A program made the translations under genes and the position numbers. The notes under the pieces are model-generated. The model saw nothing but the letters and a program-made list of their open reading frames with translations, was not told the DNA's origin and did no database searches. Positions 44,262 through 54,374 of a DNA stretch of 64,000 nt are shown here, in pieces; the stretch's first letter is position 1; every line of letters starts with the position of its first letter. This DNA comes from Campylobacter concisus (GTDB lineage Bacteria > Campylobacterota > Campylobacteria > Campylobacterales > Campylobacteraceae), in contig NZ_NDYP01000007.1 in assembly GCF_002165775.1 (NCBI RefSeq), positions 1 to 64,000 on the forward strand, read 5' to 3'.

Positions 44262-45524
44262 TTATAGACCTACTGCGCTTAGAGTTTGGTATTTGTTTGT
44301 GTAAGACTGAGCTTCTATACGCCTCATCGTATCAAGTGCTACTGAAACCACGATAAGTACTGACGTGCCACCAAAATAAAATGGAACACCCATAGTCTTT
44401 ACAAGGACCCAAGGCAGTGTTGAAATGATACCCAAGTATAAAGCACCACCTAAAGTTAGCCTTCCAGCTACTTCATTTAGATAACTAGCCGTACTCTCAC
44501 CTGGTCTAACGCCTGGGATAAATCCGCCTTGTTTCTTTAAATTTTCGCTTATATCTTTTGTGTTAAACACGATCGATGCGTAGAAAAACGCAAAGAAGAT
44601 GATAAACAAAAATGTTAAAAAGTTAAACATATAGCCATTTGGACTTAAAAAGTCGTTGATAGCTTGGATGATCGGATTTGTACTAGCTTGTAAAATAGTA
44701 CTAGGAAACATCAAAATCGCACTAGCAAATATCGGTGGGATAACGCCACTTAAATTTACTTTGATCGGTATATAGTTCATTATACGTTTGTTTTGATTTT
44801 CCATTATCACTTTTCTTGAGTAAGAAATAGGGATACGCCTTTCACCCATCTCAACAAATATAATAGCACCAATGGTAGCTAAAATAATCGCTAAAATAGC
44901 GATGACTGTTAGGAAATTCATCTCAGAAGTATTTACTAAATTTATAGTTCCGCCGATCGCACTAGGTATGCCAGAAACGATACCAGCAAAGATGATAAGA
45001 CTTATACCATTGCCTATGCCTCGCTGTGTGATCTGCTCACCTATCCACATAAGTAGCATAGTTCCAGTTAGCATAGATACAGCAGAGATTGCGATAAATA
45101 AATTTATATCTATCATGATAGCTTGTTCGCCACCGCGTCCGCTTAAGCTTTGAAGTCCGATAGAAACACCGATTGATTGTACAAGAGTGATGACAATGGT
45201 TGCATAGCGTATAATTTGCATATATTTTTGCATACCGTCACGCTCTTTTTTCATCTGACCTAATTTCGGAAATGTTGCTGCTAAAAGCTCCATAATGATC
45301 GAAGCTGTAATGTAAGGCATGATACCTAAAGAGATAATACTTAAACGCTCAGCAGCTTTACCACTAAACATATTAAACAGACCCAAGGCATTACTATTGT
45401 TTGAATTGAAGAATTCTTTAATTACGTCGACATTAACACCAGGAACTGGCACATAAGCCAGTATCCTGTATGCGAACAAAAATGCCAACGTGATTAAAAT
45501 CTTGTTGGTCAGTGTTTTATCCAT
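44262..45524 (-). CDS. secY: Protein translocase subunit SecY
   Basis: A 420-residue channel subunit of SecYEG with ten membrane helices. Known parts: the plug region after helix one (SNNSNALGLFNMFSGKAAERLS), QRGIGNGISLIIFAGI near residue 165, and the cytosolic loop QGGFIPGVRPGESTASYL near 330 that contacts SecA. It shares one base with rplO. Confidence 0.97.
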   Translation of the reverse strand: MDKTLTNKILITLAFLFAYRILAYVPVPGVNVDVIKEFFNSNNSNALGLFNMFSGKAAERLSIISLGIMPYITASIIMELLAATFPKLGQMKKERDGMQKYMQIIRYATIVITLVQSIGVSIGLQSLSGRGGEQAIMIDINLFIAISAVSMLTGTMLLMWIGEQITQRGIGNGISLIIFAGIVSGIPSAIGGTINLVNTSEMNFLTVIAILAIILATIGAIIFVEMGERRIPISYSRKVIMENQNKRIMNYIPIKVNLSGVIPPIFASAILMFPSTILQASTNPIIQAINDFLSPNGYMFNFLTFLFIIFFAFFYASIVFNTKDISENLKKQGGFIPGVRPGESTASYLNEVAGRLTLGGALYLGIISTLPWVLVKTMGVPFYFGGTSVLIVVSVALDTMRRIEAQSYTNKYQTLSAVGL

Positions 45525-45925
45525 TATTTTGTTCCGCTAACGCTAACGTTCTCGTCTTTGATCTTTGAAGCAAGAGCTTTTGCGCTTGCACCGATTAGTT
45601 TTATCTTAGTAACGCTCTTTGAAATTTTATGAACGCTAGCTATTGTTGCGATTGAAATTTCCGCAAGCTCTTTTATAGCTGCGATCTTTTCAACATTGAT
45701 AACATAAGGTTTTTCAAATTTAGAAGTAAAACCTACTTTTGGAAGACGTCTTTGAAGTGGTTGCTGTCCGCCCTCAAAACCTCTTTTCTCATTGTAGCCT
45801 TTTCTTGCTCTTTGACCTTTGTTACCTTTGCCAGCAGTTTTGCCATTACCGCTACCTTGACCACGGCCTATTCTTTTAGTTGCATGAGTTGAACCTGCAG
45901 CAGGTGTTAATTTTTCTAATGCCAT
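45524..45925 (-). CDS. rplO: 50S ribosomal protein L15
   Basis: A 133-residue L15, a late-binding 50S protein. Its basic N-terminal arm shows [17 protein letters not shown] and [22 protein letters not shown]. It starts 15 bp after rpsE, leaving no room for rpmD (L30), which epsilonproteobacteria generally lack. Confidence 0.96.
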   Translation of the reverse strand: MALEKLTPAAGSTHATKRIGRGQGSGNGKTAGKGNKGQRARKGYNEKRGFEGGQQPLQRRLPKVGFTSKFEKPYVINVEKIAAIKELAEISIATIASVHKISKSVTKIKLIGASAKALASKIKDENVSVSGTK

Positions 45926-45940
45926 CTTAACTCCTTTCTC

Positions 45941-46384
45941 TTAGCTTTTTAGCAAACTAAGTGCTTTTATAGTAGCACGAACGACATTTGCTGAGTTGTT
46001 TGAGCCAAGTGATTTAGTAAGGATATCCTTAATACCTGCAAGCTCGATAATAGGGCGTGCACTACCACCAGCGATAACACCAGTACCCTCGCTAGCTGGG
46101 CGAAGTAGCATTCTACTTGCGTTATATTTTACCTCTACGTCATGAGGAATAGTTGTGCCTTTGATCTTAACGTGGATAATATTTTTAAATGCGTCGTCAA
46201 TTGCTTTTCTCATCGCATCTGGTACCTCTTTAGCTTTACCATAGCCAAAGCCAACTAGACCATTTCTATTACCAACAACAACTAAAGCTGTAAATCTAAA
46301 TCTACGACCACCTTTAACAACCTTTGTAACCCGACCGATATCGACGATTACTTCTTCAAATTCTTCTCTATTATATTTTTCCAT
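45941..46384 (-). CDS. rpsE: 30S ribosomal protein S5
   Basis: A 147-residue S5 with the double-stranded RNA-binding-like N-terminal fold: [21 protein letters not shown] and [17 protein letters not shown], then [16 protein letters not shown]. It is important for decoding accuracy. It is a little shorter than E. coli S5 at the N-terminus. 15 bp follow to rplO. Confidence 0.97.
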   Translation of the reverse strand: MEKYNREEFEEVIVDIGRVTKVVKGGRRFRFTALVVVGNRNGLVGFGYGKAKEVPDAMRKAIDDAFKNIIHVKIKGTTIPHDVEVKYNASRMLLRPASEGTGVIAGGSARPIIELAGIKDILTKSLGSNNSANVVRATIKALSLLKS

Positions 46385-46399
46385 CGATTTTCCTTTGGG

Positions 46400-46756
46400 T
46401 TATAGCTTGATGCCATTTTCTCTTAAAGCTTCAGCAAATGCTGCGATAACGCCATGGTATAAATAACCATTCCTATCAAAAACTGCAACATCTATATTCT
46501 TAGCTTTTAAAGCCTTAGCAAATTCTTTAGCTAAAGTGACCGCACCTTCTTTATTTGCTTTTATGCCTAATTTTCTACCATCAACCGCAGCTAGTGTAGT
46601 AGCTGTAATGTCGTCAATCGCTTGAACATAGATAGTTCTATTTGATTTGAAAATAGAAACTCTTGGGCAAGTTGCAACACCAGAAATTTTACCTCTGATT
46701 CTTCTTTTTCTCTTAATTCTAAGAGCGATTTTTCTTTTTAGTACTTTTGCTGTCAT
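46400..46756 (-). CDS. rplR: 50S ribosomal protein L18
   Basis: A 118-residue 5S rRNA-binding protein: [18 protein letters not shown] near residue 30 and [22 protein letters not shown] near the end. It lies 10 bp after rplF and 15 bp before rpsE. Confidence 0.97.
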   Translation of the reverse strand: MTAKVLKRKIALRIKRKRRIRGKISGVATCPRVSIFKSNRTIYVQAIDDITATTLAAVDGRKLGIKANKEGAVTLAKEFAKALKAKNIDVAVFDRNGYLYHGVIAAFAEALRENGIKL

Positions 46757-46766
46757 TTACCGCCCC

Positions 46767-47303
46767 TTACTTCTTAGATGTCTTGCCCGCTTTGCGGATG
46801 ATACGTTCTTCTATGTATTTAACGCCCTTGCCTTTGTATGGCTCAGGTGGTCTAAATCCTCTAACTTGAGCAGCCACTTGGCCTACTACTTGTTTGTCGT
46901 CACCTTTAATAGTAATAACGTTTTTCTCAACGCTAGCTTCAACGCCTGCTGGTAGCTCATAGTTGATAAGGTGTGAAAAACCAAGAGAAAGCTCTAAAAT
47001 TTTACCTTTTGCAGCTGCTTTGTAACCAACGCCGTTGATCTCAAGCTGGCGAGTGAAGCCTGCTGTGATACCAGTTACGATGTTGTTAGCAAGCGCTCTA
47101 TATGTTCCCCAGTAAGCTCTGCTTTGGCGATCTTCGCCTTTTGGAGCAAAAACTATATGACCATTTTCTATCTTGACATCAACATGACCTTTTGTGTCAA
47201 GCTCTTTTATATGATTGCCCTTTTTAAATTTTAGGACATTATTTTCAACACTAACGTCTACACCACTTGGGATAGCGATAGGCTGTTTTCCAATACGTGA
47301 CAT
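46767..47303 (-). CDS. rplF: 50S ribosomal protein L6
   Basis: A 178-residue L6 near the factor-binding site. It starts [15 protein letters not shown] and carries the family signature [11 protein letters not shown] near residue 152. A 188-bp spacer with a hairpin separates it from rpsH, unusual for this compact block. Confidence 0.97.
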   Translation of the reverse strand: MSRIGKQPIAIPSGVDVSVENNVLKFKKGNHIKELDTKGHVDVKIENGHIVFAPKGEDRQSRAYWGTYRALANNIVTGITAGFTRQLEINGVGYKAAAKGKILELSLGFSHLINYELPAGVEASVEKNVITIKGDDKQVVGQVAAQVRGFRPPEPYKGKGVKYIEERIIRKAGKTSKK

Positions 47304-47406
47304 TTTTTTCCTTTACTTGTCTAGGGTGTTCCTACATTTACGAATAAACACCACAATGCCGTAAATTTTATCGTCAAATTTGACGAAACCTTCATTTGAA
47401 TTTCTA

Positions 47407-47446
47407 AATTTAGCTTGGCAAAATCTAAATTTTACCAAGCTAAAAA
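47407..47446 (-). terminator. Hairpin in the rpsH-rplF spacer
   Basis: TTAGCTTGG (47410-47418) and CCAAGCTAA (47435-47443) pair perfectly over a 16-nt loop, with AAATTT flanks adding pairs. On the minus strand there is no T run. It may be a processing site or partial terminator inside the operon. Confidence 0.5.
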
Positions 47447-47491
47447 TTTAACCTTAAAATCATAAGATTAAATAGCGTTTAATGCAGTTTA

Positions 47492-47887
47492 TTACCAAAC
47501 TGTACAAAGAACTTCGCCGCCAACGCCAGCTTTACTTGCTTCAATACCGCTCATAACGCCTTTGCTTGTGCTAACGATAACTGTTCCGTAACCATTTTTA
47601 AAACGCTTAATGTCGTCTTTGCCTTGATAAACACGGCGACCAGGTTTTGAAACTCTTTTAAGCTCGTTTATAACGCTTCTGCCGTACTCATCATACTTTA
47701 AAACTACGTTTATAAATTTCTTGTTACCTTCTTCGATAACGTTGTAGCTCTCTACATAGCCTTTTGCTGCAAGGATAGAAAGAGTAGCCTCAACAACCTT
47801 AGAATGAAGCAATTTAGCAGTCTCAAGTCTTCTCATACTTGCATTTCTAATGCGTGTTAATCCATCTGATATTAAATCGTTCAACAT
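47492..47887 (-). CDS. rpsH: 30S ribosomal protein S8
   Basis: A 131-residue S8, a primary 16S rRNA binder: [16 protein letters not shown] at the start and [16 protein letters not shown] near residue 100, which holds the RNA-binding loop. In E. coli S8 represses the spc operon; here that is only a possibility. 9 bp after rpsN. Confidence 0.97.
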
Positions 47888-47896
47888 TTCTCTTCC

Positions 47897-48082
47897 TTAC
47901 CAACTTGCTTTTTTAAGACCAGGTATTAGGCCTTCGTTAGCCATTTTTCTTAGGCAAACACGGCAAATTCCAAAATCTTTATAAACAGAGTGCGGGCGAC
48001 CGCAAATTTGGCATCTAGTATAGCCGCGAACCGCAAATTTTGGCTTGCGTGCAGCTTTTGCTATCATTGATTTCTTTGCCAT
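47897..48082 (-). CDS. rpsN: 30S ribosomal protein S14, zinc type
   Basis: A 61-residue S14 of the short zinc-binding (type Z) form, with Cys pairs in RCQICGRPH and CRVCLRKM. The open frame extends 10 codons upstream into rplE, but the ATG at 48082 ([12 protein letters not shown]) has an AAGGAAAG ribosome site and gives the family length. It starts 1 bp after the rplE stop. Confidence 0.95.
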   Translation of the reverse strand: MAKKSMIAKAARKPKFAVRGYTRCQICGRPHSVYKDFGICRVCLRKMANEGLIPGLKKASW

Positions 48083-48083
48083 T

Positions 48084-48629
48084 TTACTTTCCTTTTGCAA
48101 ACGGCACACCAAATAGCTCTAGCAATTTGAATGCCTCTTTATCATTTTTAGCCGTAGTAGCAATCGTAATATTCATACCATGAGTTCGTAAAATTTTATC
48201 ATACTCAACCTCTGGAAACATTAGCTGCTCGCTAAGACCAAAGTTATAGTTTCCACGTCCGTCAAAGCCATTTTTTGGAAGACCACGGAAGTCTTTAACT
48301 CTTGGAAGAGCAACGCTGATTAGCTTATCTAAGAAAGCATACATTTGCTCTTTTCTCAAAGTTACTTTGATACCAACAGGGAAACCCTCGCGAACTTTAA
48401 AGCCAGCAACTGATTTTTTAGCATCAGTGATAACCGCCTTTTGTCCAGCGATAAGTGAAATGGTATCAGCCATATTTTGAAGCACTTTCTGATCTTTCGC
48501 AGAGTCTCCAGCACCTACACTGATCACGATCTTCTCGAGCGCAGGGATAAGCATTGGATTTTTGATGTCAAATTCTTTTACGAGAGCTGGCTTGATAGTT
48601 TCGTTAAATTTATCTTTTAATCTACTCAT
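48084..48629 (-). CDS. rplE: 50S ribosomal protein L5
   Basis: A 181-residue 5S rRNA binder of the central protuberance. Typical parts: [19 protein letters not shown] near residue 25, the [19 protein letters not shown] block near 68, and [18 protein letters not shown] near 118. It lies 5 bp after rplX. Confidence 0.97.
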
Positions 48630-48634
48630 ATCTC

Positions 48635-48871
48635 TTATCCTTCAACTTTCGCGACGTTTGATATGTCAATTGGCATCTCTTTATTTACGTGACCACCATT
48701 TGGAGTTTTTTCGCTTGGTTTGATAGCTTTTTTAGCTATTTTGCATCCCTCAACTATAACCTGACCTTTTTTTGCAAGAACTGCTAAAATTTTACCAGTT
48801 TTGCCTTTATCGTCACCAGCGATGATCTTAACATTATCGCCTTTTTTGACTTTAAATTTTACATTAGCCAT
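48635..48871 (-). CDS. rplX: 50S ribosomal protein L24
   Basis: A 78-residue KOW-motif protein ([20 protein letters not shown] near residue 8) that starts 50S assembly at the tunnel exit. It shares one base with rplN and is short, as in other epsilonproteobacteria. Confidence 0.96.
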
Positions 48872-49239
48872 TATAAAACCTCCGGAGCTAGCGAAACAAT
48901 CTTCATAAAGTTAGCATATCTAACTTCACGTCCAACTGGTCCAAAAATACGAGTGCCGACTGGCTCTTTTTTGCTATCAAGTATAACAGCCGCATTCTCG
49001 TCAAAGCGGATTAGCGAACCATTATCTCTTTGAACCTCTTTTTTAGTTCTTACAACAACAGCTTTTACAACCTGTCCTTTTTTGATCTTGCCATTTGGAA
49101 GAGCTTTTTTAACAGAACAAACTATGATATCACCAAGTGTAGCGTATCTTCTTTTGCTGCCGCCAAGAACTTTTATACACATTAACTCTTTTGCACCACT
49201 ATTATCAGCAACTGCAAGTCTTGTAAAACTTTGAATCAT
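48871..49239 (-). CDS. rplN: 50S ribosomal protein L14
   Basis: A 122-residue L14 at the subunit interface: [19 protein letters not shown] at the start and [19 protein letters not shown] near residue 95. It shares single bases with rpsQ and rplX. Confidence 0.97.
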   Translation of the reverse strand: MIQSFTRLAVADNSGAKELMCIKVLGGSKRRYATLGDIIVCSVKKALPNGKIKKGQVVKAVVVRTKKEVQRDNGSLIRFDENAAVILDSKKEPVGTRIFGPVGREVRYANFMKIVSLAPEVL

Positions 49240-49490
49240 TACTCAACTCCCTTTGCCAATACAGCTTTTAAGCGAAAATTCTTGCGAGCTGAAAGTGGTC
49301 TGCACTCGATCGCAACAACTGTATCGCCTGCTCTTGTCTCATTTTTCTCATCGTGAACTAAATATTTTTTAAAGCGTTTTACAAATTTATGGTATCTTGG
49401 GTGCATAACGCGTCTTTCTACCAAAATAGTAGCTGTTTTATCTCCAGCTTTTTGTAAAACAACACCTTGAATTTCTCTTTTTAATGCCAT
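49239..49490 (-). CDS. rpsQ: 30S ribosomal protein S17
   Basis: An 83-residue OB-fold S17. The frame is open for eight more codons upstream, but the ATG at 49490 ([11 protein letters not shown]) matches the family start and lies 1 bp after rpmC. Core motifs: [18 protein letters not shown] and the [13 protein letters not shown] end. Confidence 0.95.
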   Translation of the reverse strand: MALKREIQGVVLQKAGDKTATILVERRVMHPRYHKFVKRFKKYLVHDEKNETRAGDTVVAIECRPLSARKNFRLKAVLAKGVE

Positions 49491-49491
49491 T

Positions 49492-49686
49492 TTACGCCCC
49501 TTGTCTTGTTGCACTAATTGCAGTGTTGATCTGAGCTATCTCTTTGCGAATAGCACTAATCTCATTAGGGTTGCTTAACTGCATAGTTTTTAGCTTTTGT
49601 CTTAAAGTAAATAAAAGCACCTTTTTCTCTTTTAGCAACGCGTTTAATTCTGCAACGCTCTTATCTTTTAACTCAGTATATTTCAT
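49492..49686 (-). CDS. rpmC: 50S ribosomal protein L29
   Basis: A 64-residue two-helix L29 at the tunnel exit ([15 protein letters not shown], then [17 protein letters not shown]). A GTG two codons earlier (49692) could also serve; the ATG at 49686 is preferred because GAGAG lies at a better distance. It overlaps the end of rplP by 14 bp. Confidence 0.93.
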   Translation of the reverse strand: MKYTELKDKSVAELNALLKEKKVLLFTLRQKLKTMQLSNPNEISAIRKEIAQINTAISATRQGA

Positions 49687-50098
49687 TTTCACTCTCTCGC
49701 GTTACAAATTTTGATTTGAAAGGAAGTTTGTGTAAAGCCAAAGTTAGAGCTTCACGAGCTAACTCTTCGCTAACACCAGCCATTTCAAATATTATACGAC
49801 CAGGTTTGATATTCATAACCCACTCTTCAACTCCAGCCTTACCTTTACCCATACGAGTTTGTAGAGGTTTTTTAGTAAGTGGCTTATCAGGGAAAACCCT
49901 AATCCAAATTTTAGCCTGTCTCTTTACGTGACGGGTTAGAGCTTGACGAGCAGCTTCTATTTGGCGTGAATTTATTCTACCAGCCTCAACAGCCTTAAGT
50001 GCAAATTCGCCAGTTGCTAAAGATGCTCCACGAGTCGCATAACCACGGTTGCGACCTTTCATTTGCTTACGAAATTTCGTTCTTTTAGGCATCAACAT
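49673..50098 (-). CDS. rplP: 50S ribosomal protein L16
   Basis: A 141-residue L16 near the peptidyl-transferase and A-site region: [19 protein letters not shown] at the start, [14 protein letters not shown] segment ([21 protein letters not shown]) near residue 67, and [13 protein letters not shown] near the end. It lies 2 bp after rpsC. Confidence 0.97.
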   Translation of the reverse strand: MLMPKRTKFRKQMKGRNRGYATRGASLATGEFALKAVEAGRINSRQIEAARQALTRHVKRQAKIWIRVFPDKPLTKKPLQTRMGKGKAGVEEWVMNIKPGRIIFEMAGVSEELAREALTLALHKLPFKSKFVTRESENEIY

Positions 50099-50100
50099 AA

Positions 50101-50799
50101 TTATTTACCTCTTCTTGCTCTACGTGTTTTCTTAGGTGCTTCTTCTTCAGTTTTCTCAGGTTGAACACCTTTTTGAAGAACCTCACCTTTAAAAATCCAT
50201 ACTTTAATACCTATGTTTCCATAAGTCGTATGAGCCTCAGCTACACCGTAATCGATCTTTGCTCTAAGAGTATGAAGCGGAACGCGACCTTCTAGATACC
50301 ACTCGGTTCTTGCCATCTCAGCGCCACCTAAACGACCAGCAACTGAAATTTTGATACCTTTAGCGCCTGATTTTTGAGCACCTTGGATAACTTTTTTCAT
50401 AGCACGTCTAAATGCGACACGCTTTTCAAGTTGCATAGCTACGTTTTCAGCAGCAAGTTGAGCTGAAGCTTGAGCTTTTCTTTCTTCTTTGATATTTACA
50501 TTTACTTCTTTACCGATAAGTTTGCTAACTTCGTTCTTTAGGTTTTCAACATCTTGACCTTTTTTGCCGATGATGATACCAGGACGAGCTGCAACTACGG
50601 TTACACGAAGTTTTTTAGCCGTTCTTTCGATTAGAATTTGGCTAATTCCTGCATAGTAAAGTTTTTTCTTTAAAAATGCACGAATTTTGTAATCTTCACC
50701 GATATTTTCAGGAAGACTTTGTTTGGTTGGAAACCATCTAGATTCCCAGTTGCGGTTAATTCCTAGTCTAAGACCTATTGGATTTACTTTTTGTCCCAT
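50101..50799 (-). CDS. rpsC: 30S ribosomal protein S3
   Basis: A 232-residue S3 at the mRNA entry. It starts [16 protein letters not shown], has a KH domain with the [18 protein letters not shown] segment near residue 72, and the [26 protein letters not shown] block near 155. The Lys/Arg-rich tail ([10 protein letters not shown]) is normal. It is 1 bp after rplV. Confidence 0.97.
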   Translation of the reverse strand: MGQKVNPIGLRLGINRNWESRWFPTKQSLPENIGEDYKIRAFLKKKLYYAGISQILIERTAKKLRVTVVAARPGIIIGKKGQDVENLKNEVSKLIGKEVNVNIKEERKAQASAQLAAENVAMQLEKRVAFRRAMKKVIQGAQKSGAKGIKISVAGRLGGAEMARTEWYLEGRVPLHTLRAKIDYGVAEAHTTYGNIGIKVWIFKGEVLQKGVQPEKTEEEAPKKTRRARRGK

Positions 50800-50800
50800 A

Positions 50801-51133
50801 TTATGCTTCCTTCTTTTCAGGTTTAGATACTTCTACCATTACATGAGAAGTAGGTTTGCGAATTTTGCTCGCTGTTCCTCTTGCTCTTGGTCTAAATCTC
50901 TTTAATACAGGACCAGCGTCAACGCGGCAACTAGTTACTACAACCTCTTCTGGCTCAAATCCGCCATTTGCTACTGCTGAGCTAATAGCGTTTGCTATAA
51001 ATTTAGCACCACGATTTGGCATAAATTGCAAGCTTGCAAGCGCTAGCTCGGCATTCATGCCTTGAACTTCTCTTGCTATAAGTCTTGCTTTTGTAGGAGA
51101 AAGTCTTACGAATTTTATAATTGCTTTACTCAT
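50801..51133 (-). CDS. rplV: 50S ribosomal protein L22
   Basis: A 110-residue L22 whose beta-hairpin lines the exit tunnel: [18 protein letters not shown] near residue 8 and [21 protein letters not shown] near 72. Changes in that hairpin can alter macrolide response; no such insertion is seen here. 11 bp after rpsS. Confidence 0.97.
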   Translation of the reverse strand: MSKAIIKFVRLSPTKARLIAREVQGMNAELALASLQFMPNRGAKFIANAISSAVANGGFEPEEVVVTSCRVDAGPVLKRFRPRARGTASKIRKPTSHVMVEVSKPEKKEA

Positions 51134-51144
51134 CTTATCTCCCC

Positions 51145-51426
51145 TTACTTGCCGATTTTCTTTTGCACTGAGCCTTTGTGACCCTTAAATGTGCGTGTTG
51201 GAGCAAATTCGCCAAGTTTATAGCCTATATGATTTTCTGTAACATATACAGGAATAAAGCTCTTGCCATTATGAACGTTAAATGTTAGTCCAATCATTTC
51301 AGGTACAATCGTGCTACGTCTTGACCAAGTCTTGATTGGTTTGTTATCGTTTGCATTTTTTGCGGCAATAACTTTTTTCATTACATGATCATCTACGAAA
51401 GGACCTTTTTTGAGTGATCTTGCCAT
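51145..51426 (-). CDS. rpsS: 30S ribosomal protein S19
   Basis: A 93-residue S19 of the 30S head: [41 protein letters not shown], and the [16 protein letters not shown] end. 2 bp after rplB. Confidence 0.97.
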   Translation of the reverse strand: MARSLKKGPFVDDHVMKKVIAAKNANDNKPIKTWSRRSTIVPEMIGLTFNVHNGKSFIPVYVTENHIGYKLGEFAPTRTFKGHKGSVQKKIGK

Positions 51427-51428
51427 CT

Positions 51429-52262
51429 CTATTTTCCTTTCCTTCTTGAAATTATAAGCTTATCGCTAGCTTTTTTACGGCGAGTCTTAGCACCTTTAGT
51501 TGGTTTACCCCATGGAGTAACTGGGTGACGGCCTGAATTTTTCTTACCTTCACCACCACCGTGTGGGTGATCAACTGGGTTCATAGCAGAACCACGTGTT
51601 TGTGGGCGGATACCGCGGTGGCGATTACGTCCAGCTTTACCGATAGTGATGTTAGCCCAGTCTTCGTTGCCAACTACACCGATACTTGCCATACACTCAG
51701 CTAGTACTTGTCTCATCTCGCCACTTGGCATTCTTAAGATAACATACTTCTCTTCTTTACCCATTAGCTGAGCATAACCACCAGCTGAACGAGCTATCTG
51801 AGCGCCTTTGCCAGGTTTTAGCTCAACGTTATGAACGATAGTACCAACTGGGATAAATCTTAATTTCATAGCGTTGCCTGGTTTAATATCTAGTGAGCCC
51901 TCATCGATAGATGCGATAACGTCGCCAACATTTAGGCCGTTTGGTCTAATGATGTAGCGCTTTTCGCCATCTTTGTAAGCTATAAGAGCGATACGGCAGT
52001 TTCTGTTTGGATCGTACTCGATCGCTTCAACTTTACCTTCTATACCAAATTTGCGACGTTTAAAGTCGATGATACGATAAAGTTTTTTTGCACCTGCTTC
52101 TTTATGTCTTGAAGTTATACGACCATTGTTATTTCTACCGCCAGATGCAGGTATTTTAACAAGCAAGCTTCTAACGCTTGGTTTAGCTGTTATATCTTCA
52201 GAGCTTAGTCCAGTCATATATCTACGACTAGGTGTATATGGTTTATATGATTTTATAGCCAT
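51429..52262 (-). CDS. rplB: 50S ribosomal protein L2
   Basis: A 277-residue L2 needed for subunit association and peptidyl transfer. It has the RNA-binding core ([16 protein letters not shown] near residue 40) and the C-terminal signature [14 protein letters not shown] near 223, which contains the conserved His. 1 bp after rplW. Confidence 0.97.
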   Translation of the reverse strand: MAIKSYKPYTPSRRYMTGLSSEDITAKPSVRSLLVKIPASGGRNNNGRITSRHKEAGAKKLYRIIDFKRRKFGIEGKVEAIEYDPNRNCRIALIAYKDGEKRYIIRPNGLNVGDVIASIDEGSLDIKPGNAMKLRFIPVGTIVHNVELKPGKGAQIARSAGGYAQLMGKEEKYVILRMPSGEMRQVLAECMASIGVVGNEDWANITIGKAGRNRHRGIRPQTRGSAMNPVDHPHGGGEGKKNSGRHPVTPWGKPTKGAKTRRKKASDKLIISRRKGK

Positions 52263-52263
52263 C

Positions 52264-52545
52264 TTACGCCTCCGTATTTTCTAGGCTTACGCCTTCAGGT
52301 AACTTAACGTAGAATTTCTTTATCTCGTCACGCTGACCTGCTCTTCCTCTAAAACGCTTAACCTTGCCGCTAATTCTAAGTGAATTTACGCGAACAGGCG
52401 TTACTCCAAAATACTCTTGTAAAACCGCTTTTAAGCTGTTTTTTGTAACTCTTGGTGAAGTTTGGATAACAACAACGCCTTGTTCTTGAAGGCCTAGAGT
52501 TTTTTCTGTATAAATAATTGTTTTGATATCAGTTATATCCGCCAT
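52264..52545 (-). CDS. rplW: 50S ribosomal protein L23
   Basis: A 93-residue L23 at the tunnel exit, docking site for trigger factor and [27 protein letters not shown] near the N-terminus and [23 protein letters not shown] near residue 52. 1 bp after rplD. Confidence 0.96.
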
Positions 52546-52546
52546 T

Positions 52547-53161
52547 TTAGCCCTCTTTTGTTATAGTTTTTAGTGCAGCTTTTTCAATGATAACCGAACT
52601 AAATGTAGAGACAAGATAAGCATTTACCTCATTTGCATCTACTACATAGCAGTTTGCTAAATTTCTAAAAGCAAGTAGTGTTTTATCGTCTAGTAAATCT
52701 TTAACGATAAGCGCGTCTTTTACTTTTAAATTTTTGATGATATTAGCTGCATCTTTTGTCTTTCCAGACTCGATTGAGATGCTATCTACTGCGAAAATTT
52801 TACCATCTTGTGCTTTTACTGCCAAAGCGTACTCAAGAGCTAGTCTTTTTTGTTTTTTATTGACTTTTTGAAAATAGTTTTTCTCGTTTGTTGGACCAAA
52901 TGCAACTGCACCGCCTACCCAAACGTTAGTTCTAGTTGAACCCGCTCTTGCACCACCACGTCCTTTTTGTCTCCATGGTTTTTTACCACCACCGCTTACA
53001 AAAGCACGACTTTTAGTATGAGCCGTATTTGCTCTTATACCAGCAAGGTAAGATTTTACATAAAGATATAGGTTGTGCGGATTTACTTCAGCGTAGCTTG
53101 CAGGAAGCTCTAGCTCGCCTGAATTTTCAAATTTATCGTTTAATACGTGAATTTTACTCAT
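52547..53161 (-). CDS. rplD: 50S ribosomal protein L4
   Basis: A 204-residue L4 with a long tunnel loop ([21 protein letters not shown] near residue 58). In E. coli L4 represses the S10 operon through its leader; a leader of about 130 nt exists here ahead of rpsJ, but an equivalent L4 site cannot be shown by eye. It overlaps rplC by 4 bp. Confidence 0.96.
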
Positions 53162-53736
53162 TTTACAATCCTTATTTTACCCATTGCACCATTGTGACCA
53201 GGAACGCAACCTTTTACAACTACGATGCCATTTTGAGCGTCAAAGCTTATTAGCTCGTTTTTAACAGTAACTTTCTCATTACCCATGTGTCCTGCCATTT
53301 TCATACCTGGTTGAACACGACCTGGCCATTCGCAGTTACCGATTGAACCGTGGCGTCTGTGGAAACGTGAGCCGTGGCTTTTTGGACCACCACCGAAACC
53401 ATGTCTTTTTACCACACCTTGATAGCCTCTACCTTTTGAGTTAAAGCTAACTTTTAAAATTTTAGCCTCGTTTAATGGTGTAAAGTCTAGGTTTCCAGCT
53501 TCGCTATTAGCTACTTCAAGCGTAGCAAATTTGTTAAATTCTGCAGTCAGATTATATTTTTTTTGCTGACCAGCGATAGCTTTGTTGTTTGCTTTAGTGT
53601 GGGCATACGCTACGATAGCACGTTTGTTTTCGTCGATCTCACATACTTTAGCCTCAACTAGCTTAAGTAGTGTAACTGGCGTACTCTTCGTGGCAATCGT
53701 TCTACTCATGCCTATTTTTTCTACAATATATTCCAT
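53158..53736 (-). CDS. rplC: 50S ribosomal protein L3
   Basis: A 192-residue L3 that reaches the peptidyl-transferase centre: the [21 protein letters not shown] block near residue 98 is the family signature, with [23 protein letters not shown] after it. The product is somewhat shorter than E. coli L3. It lies 20 bp after rpsJ. Confidence 0.96.
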   Translation of the reverse strand: MEYIVEKIGMSRTIATKSTPVTLLKLVEAKVCEIDENKRAIVAYAHTKANNKAIAGQQKKYNLTAEFNKFATLEVANSEAGNLDFTPLNEAKILKVSFNSKGRGYQGVVKRHGFGGGPKSHGSRFHRRHGSIGNCEWPGRVQPGMKMAGHMGNEKVTVKNELISFDAQNGIVVVKGCVPGHNGAMGKIRIVK

Positions 53737-53756
53737 ACTCTTATCCTTTTGTCCGC

Positions 53757-54065
53757 TTATTTCATCGCACGAACTTCGACATTAACTTCTGGAGCTAGGT
53801 CGAGTTTTGTTAGGCTATCTACAGTTTCTGGAGTAGCAGCTACGATGTCAAGCATACGAGCGTGTATTCTCATCTCAAACTGCTCACGTGAGTCTTTGTT
53901 GATGTGTGGAGATTTTAAGACTGTATAGCGTTTGATCTTTGTAGGCATTGGTACCGGGCCACGAACGTCGGCACCTGTTCGTTTGACAGCTTCTACGATT
54001 GCTGCAACAGTGCGGTCTAGAACTCTATGGTCGTAAGCTTTTAGCTTTAACCTGATTCTTTCCAT
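53757..54065 (-). CDS. rpsJ: 30S ribosomal protein S10
   Basis: A 102-residue S10, also the NusG/NusB partner in antitermination in other bacteria. The frame is open ten codons further upstream, but the ATG at 54065 ([17 protein letters not shown]) has an AAAGGAAA ribosome site and matches the family. [19 protein letters not shown] lies near residue 36. It is the first gene of the superoperon. Confidence 0.96.
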   Translation of the reverse strand: MERIRLKLKAYDHRVLDRTVAAIVEAVKRTGADVRGPVPMPTKIKRYTVLKSPHINKDSREQFEMRIHARMLDIVAATPETVDSLTKLDLAPEVNVEVRAMK

Positions 54066-54205
54066 GTGTTTTCCTTTAAAAAGAACTTGTCGCAAACTCG
54101 CGACCTCTTTACATCAAAATAACTCGCATAGGATCAAGCGATCGTACGAGCAAAGACGCTTGTCTTTTCGTAAAGAGAACGCGATTTTACAAAAAAGCTA
54201 TTATA
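54066..54205 (-). promoter_or_regulatory. Promoter and ~130-nt leader of the S10-spc-alpha block
   Basis: Minus-strand TATAAT (54200-54205) in CAACTATAATAGC, then a leader of about 130 nt to the rpsJ start. The leader holds a GTCGC-GAGTTT-GCGAC hairpin (about 54088-54103) and further pairing around TCGTACGA. A role in ribosomal-protein feedback is possible but unproven. Confidence 0.5.
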
Positions 54206-54337
54206 GTTGTCAAGAAAAACGCTATTTTTTGTTGAATTTTGATTAATTATTTCCTTTTGATAAGGAAACTTTTATAAATTTAGAGGAAAATTTGAAGCTA
54301 GAAATTTAAATTTTATCTTTGATAAATTTGAGTGGGA

Positions 54338-54366
54338 TTACCCGAACACAAATTTGGCTCGGGTAA
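54338..54366 (-). terminator. Hairpin after the Sel1 gene
   Basis: TTACCCGA (54338-54345) and TCGGGTAA (54359-54366) pair perfectly across 13 nt just beyond the stop at 54375. No T run follows. Confidence 0.5.
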
Positions 54367-54374
54367 AATTTGGA

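Noticed and set aside
45926..45940. Missing rpmD as a deletion in this strain
   Set aside because: L30 is generally absent from epsilonproteobacteria, so its absence is normal.
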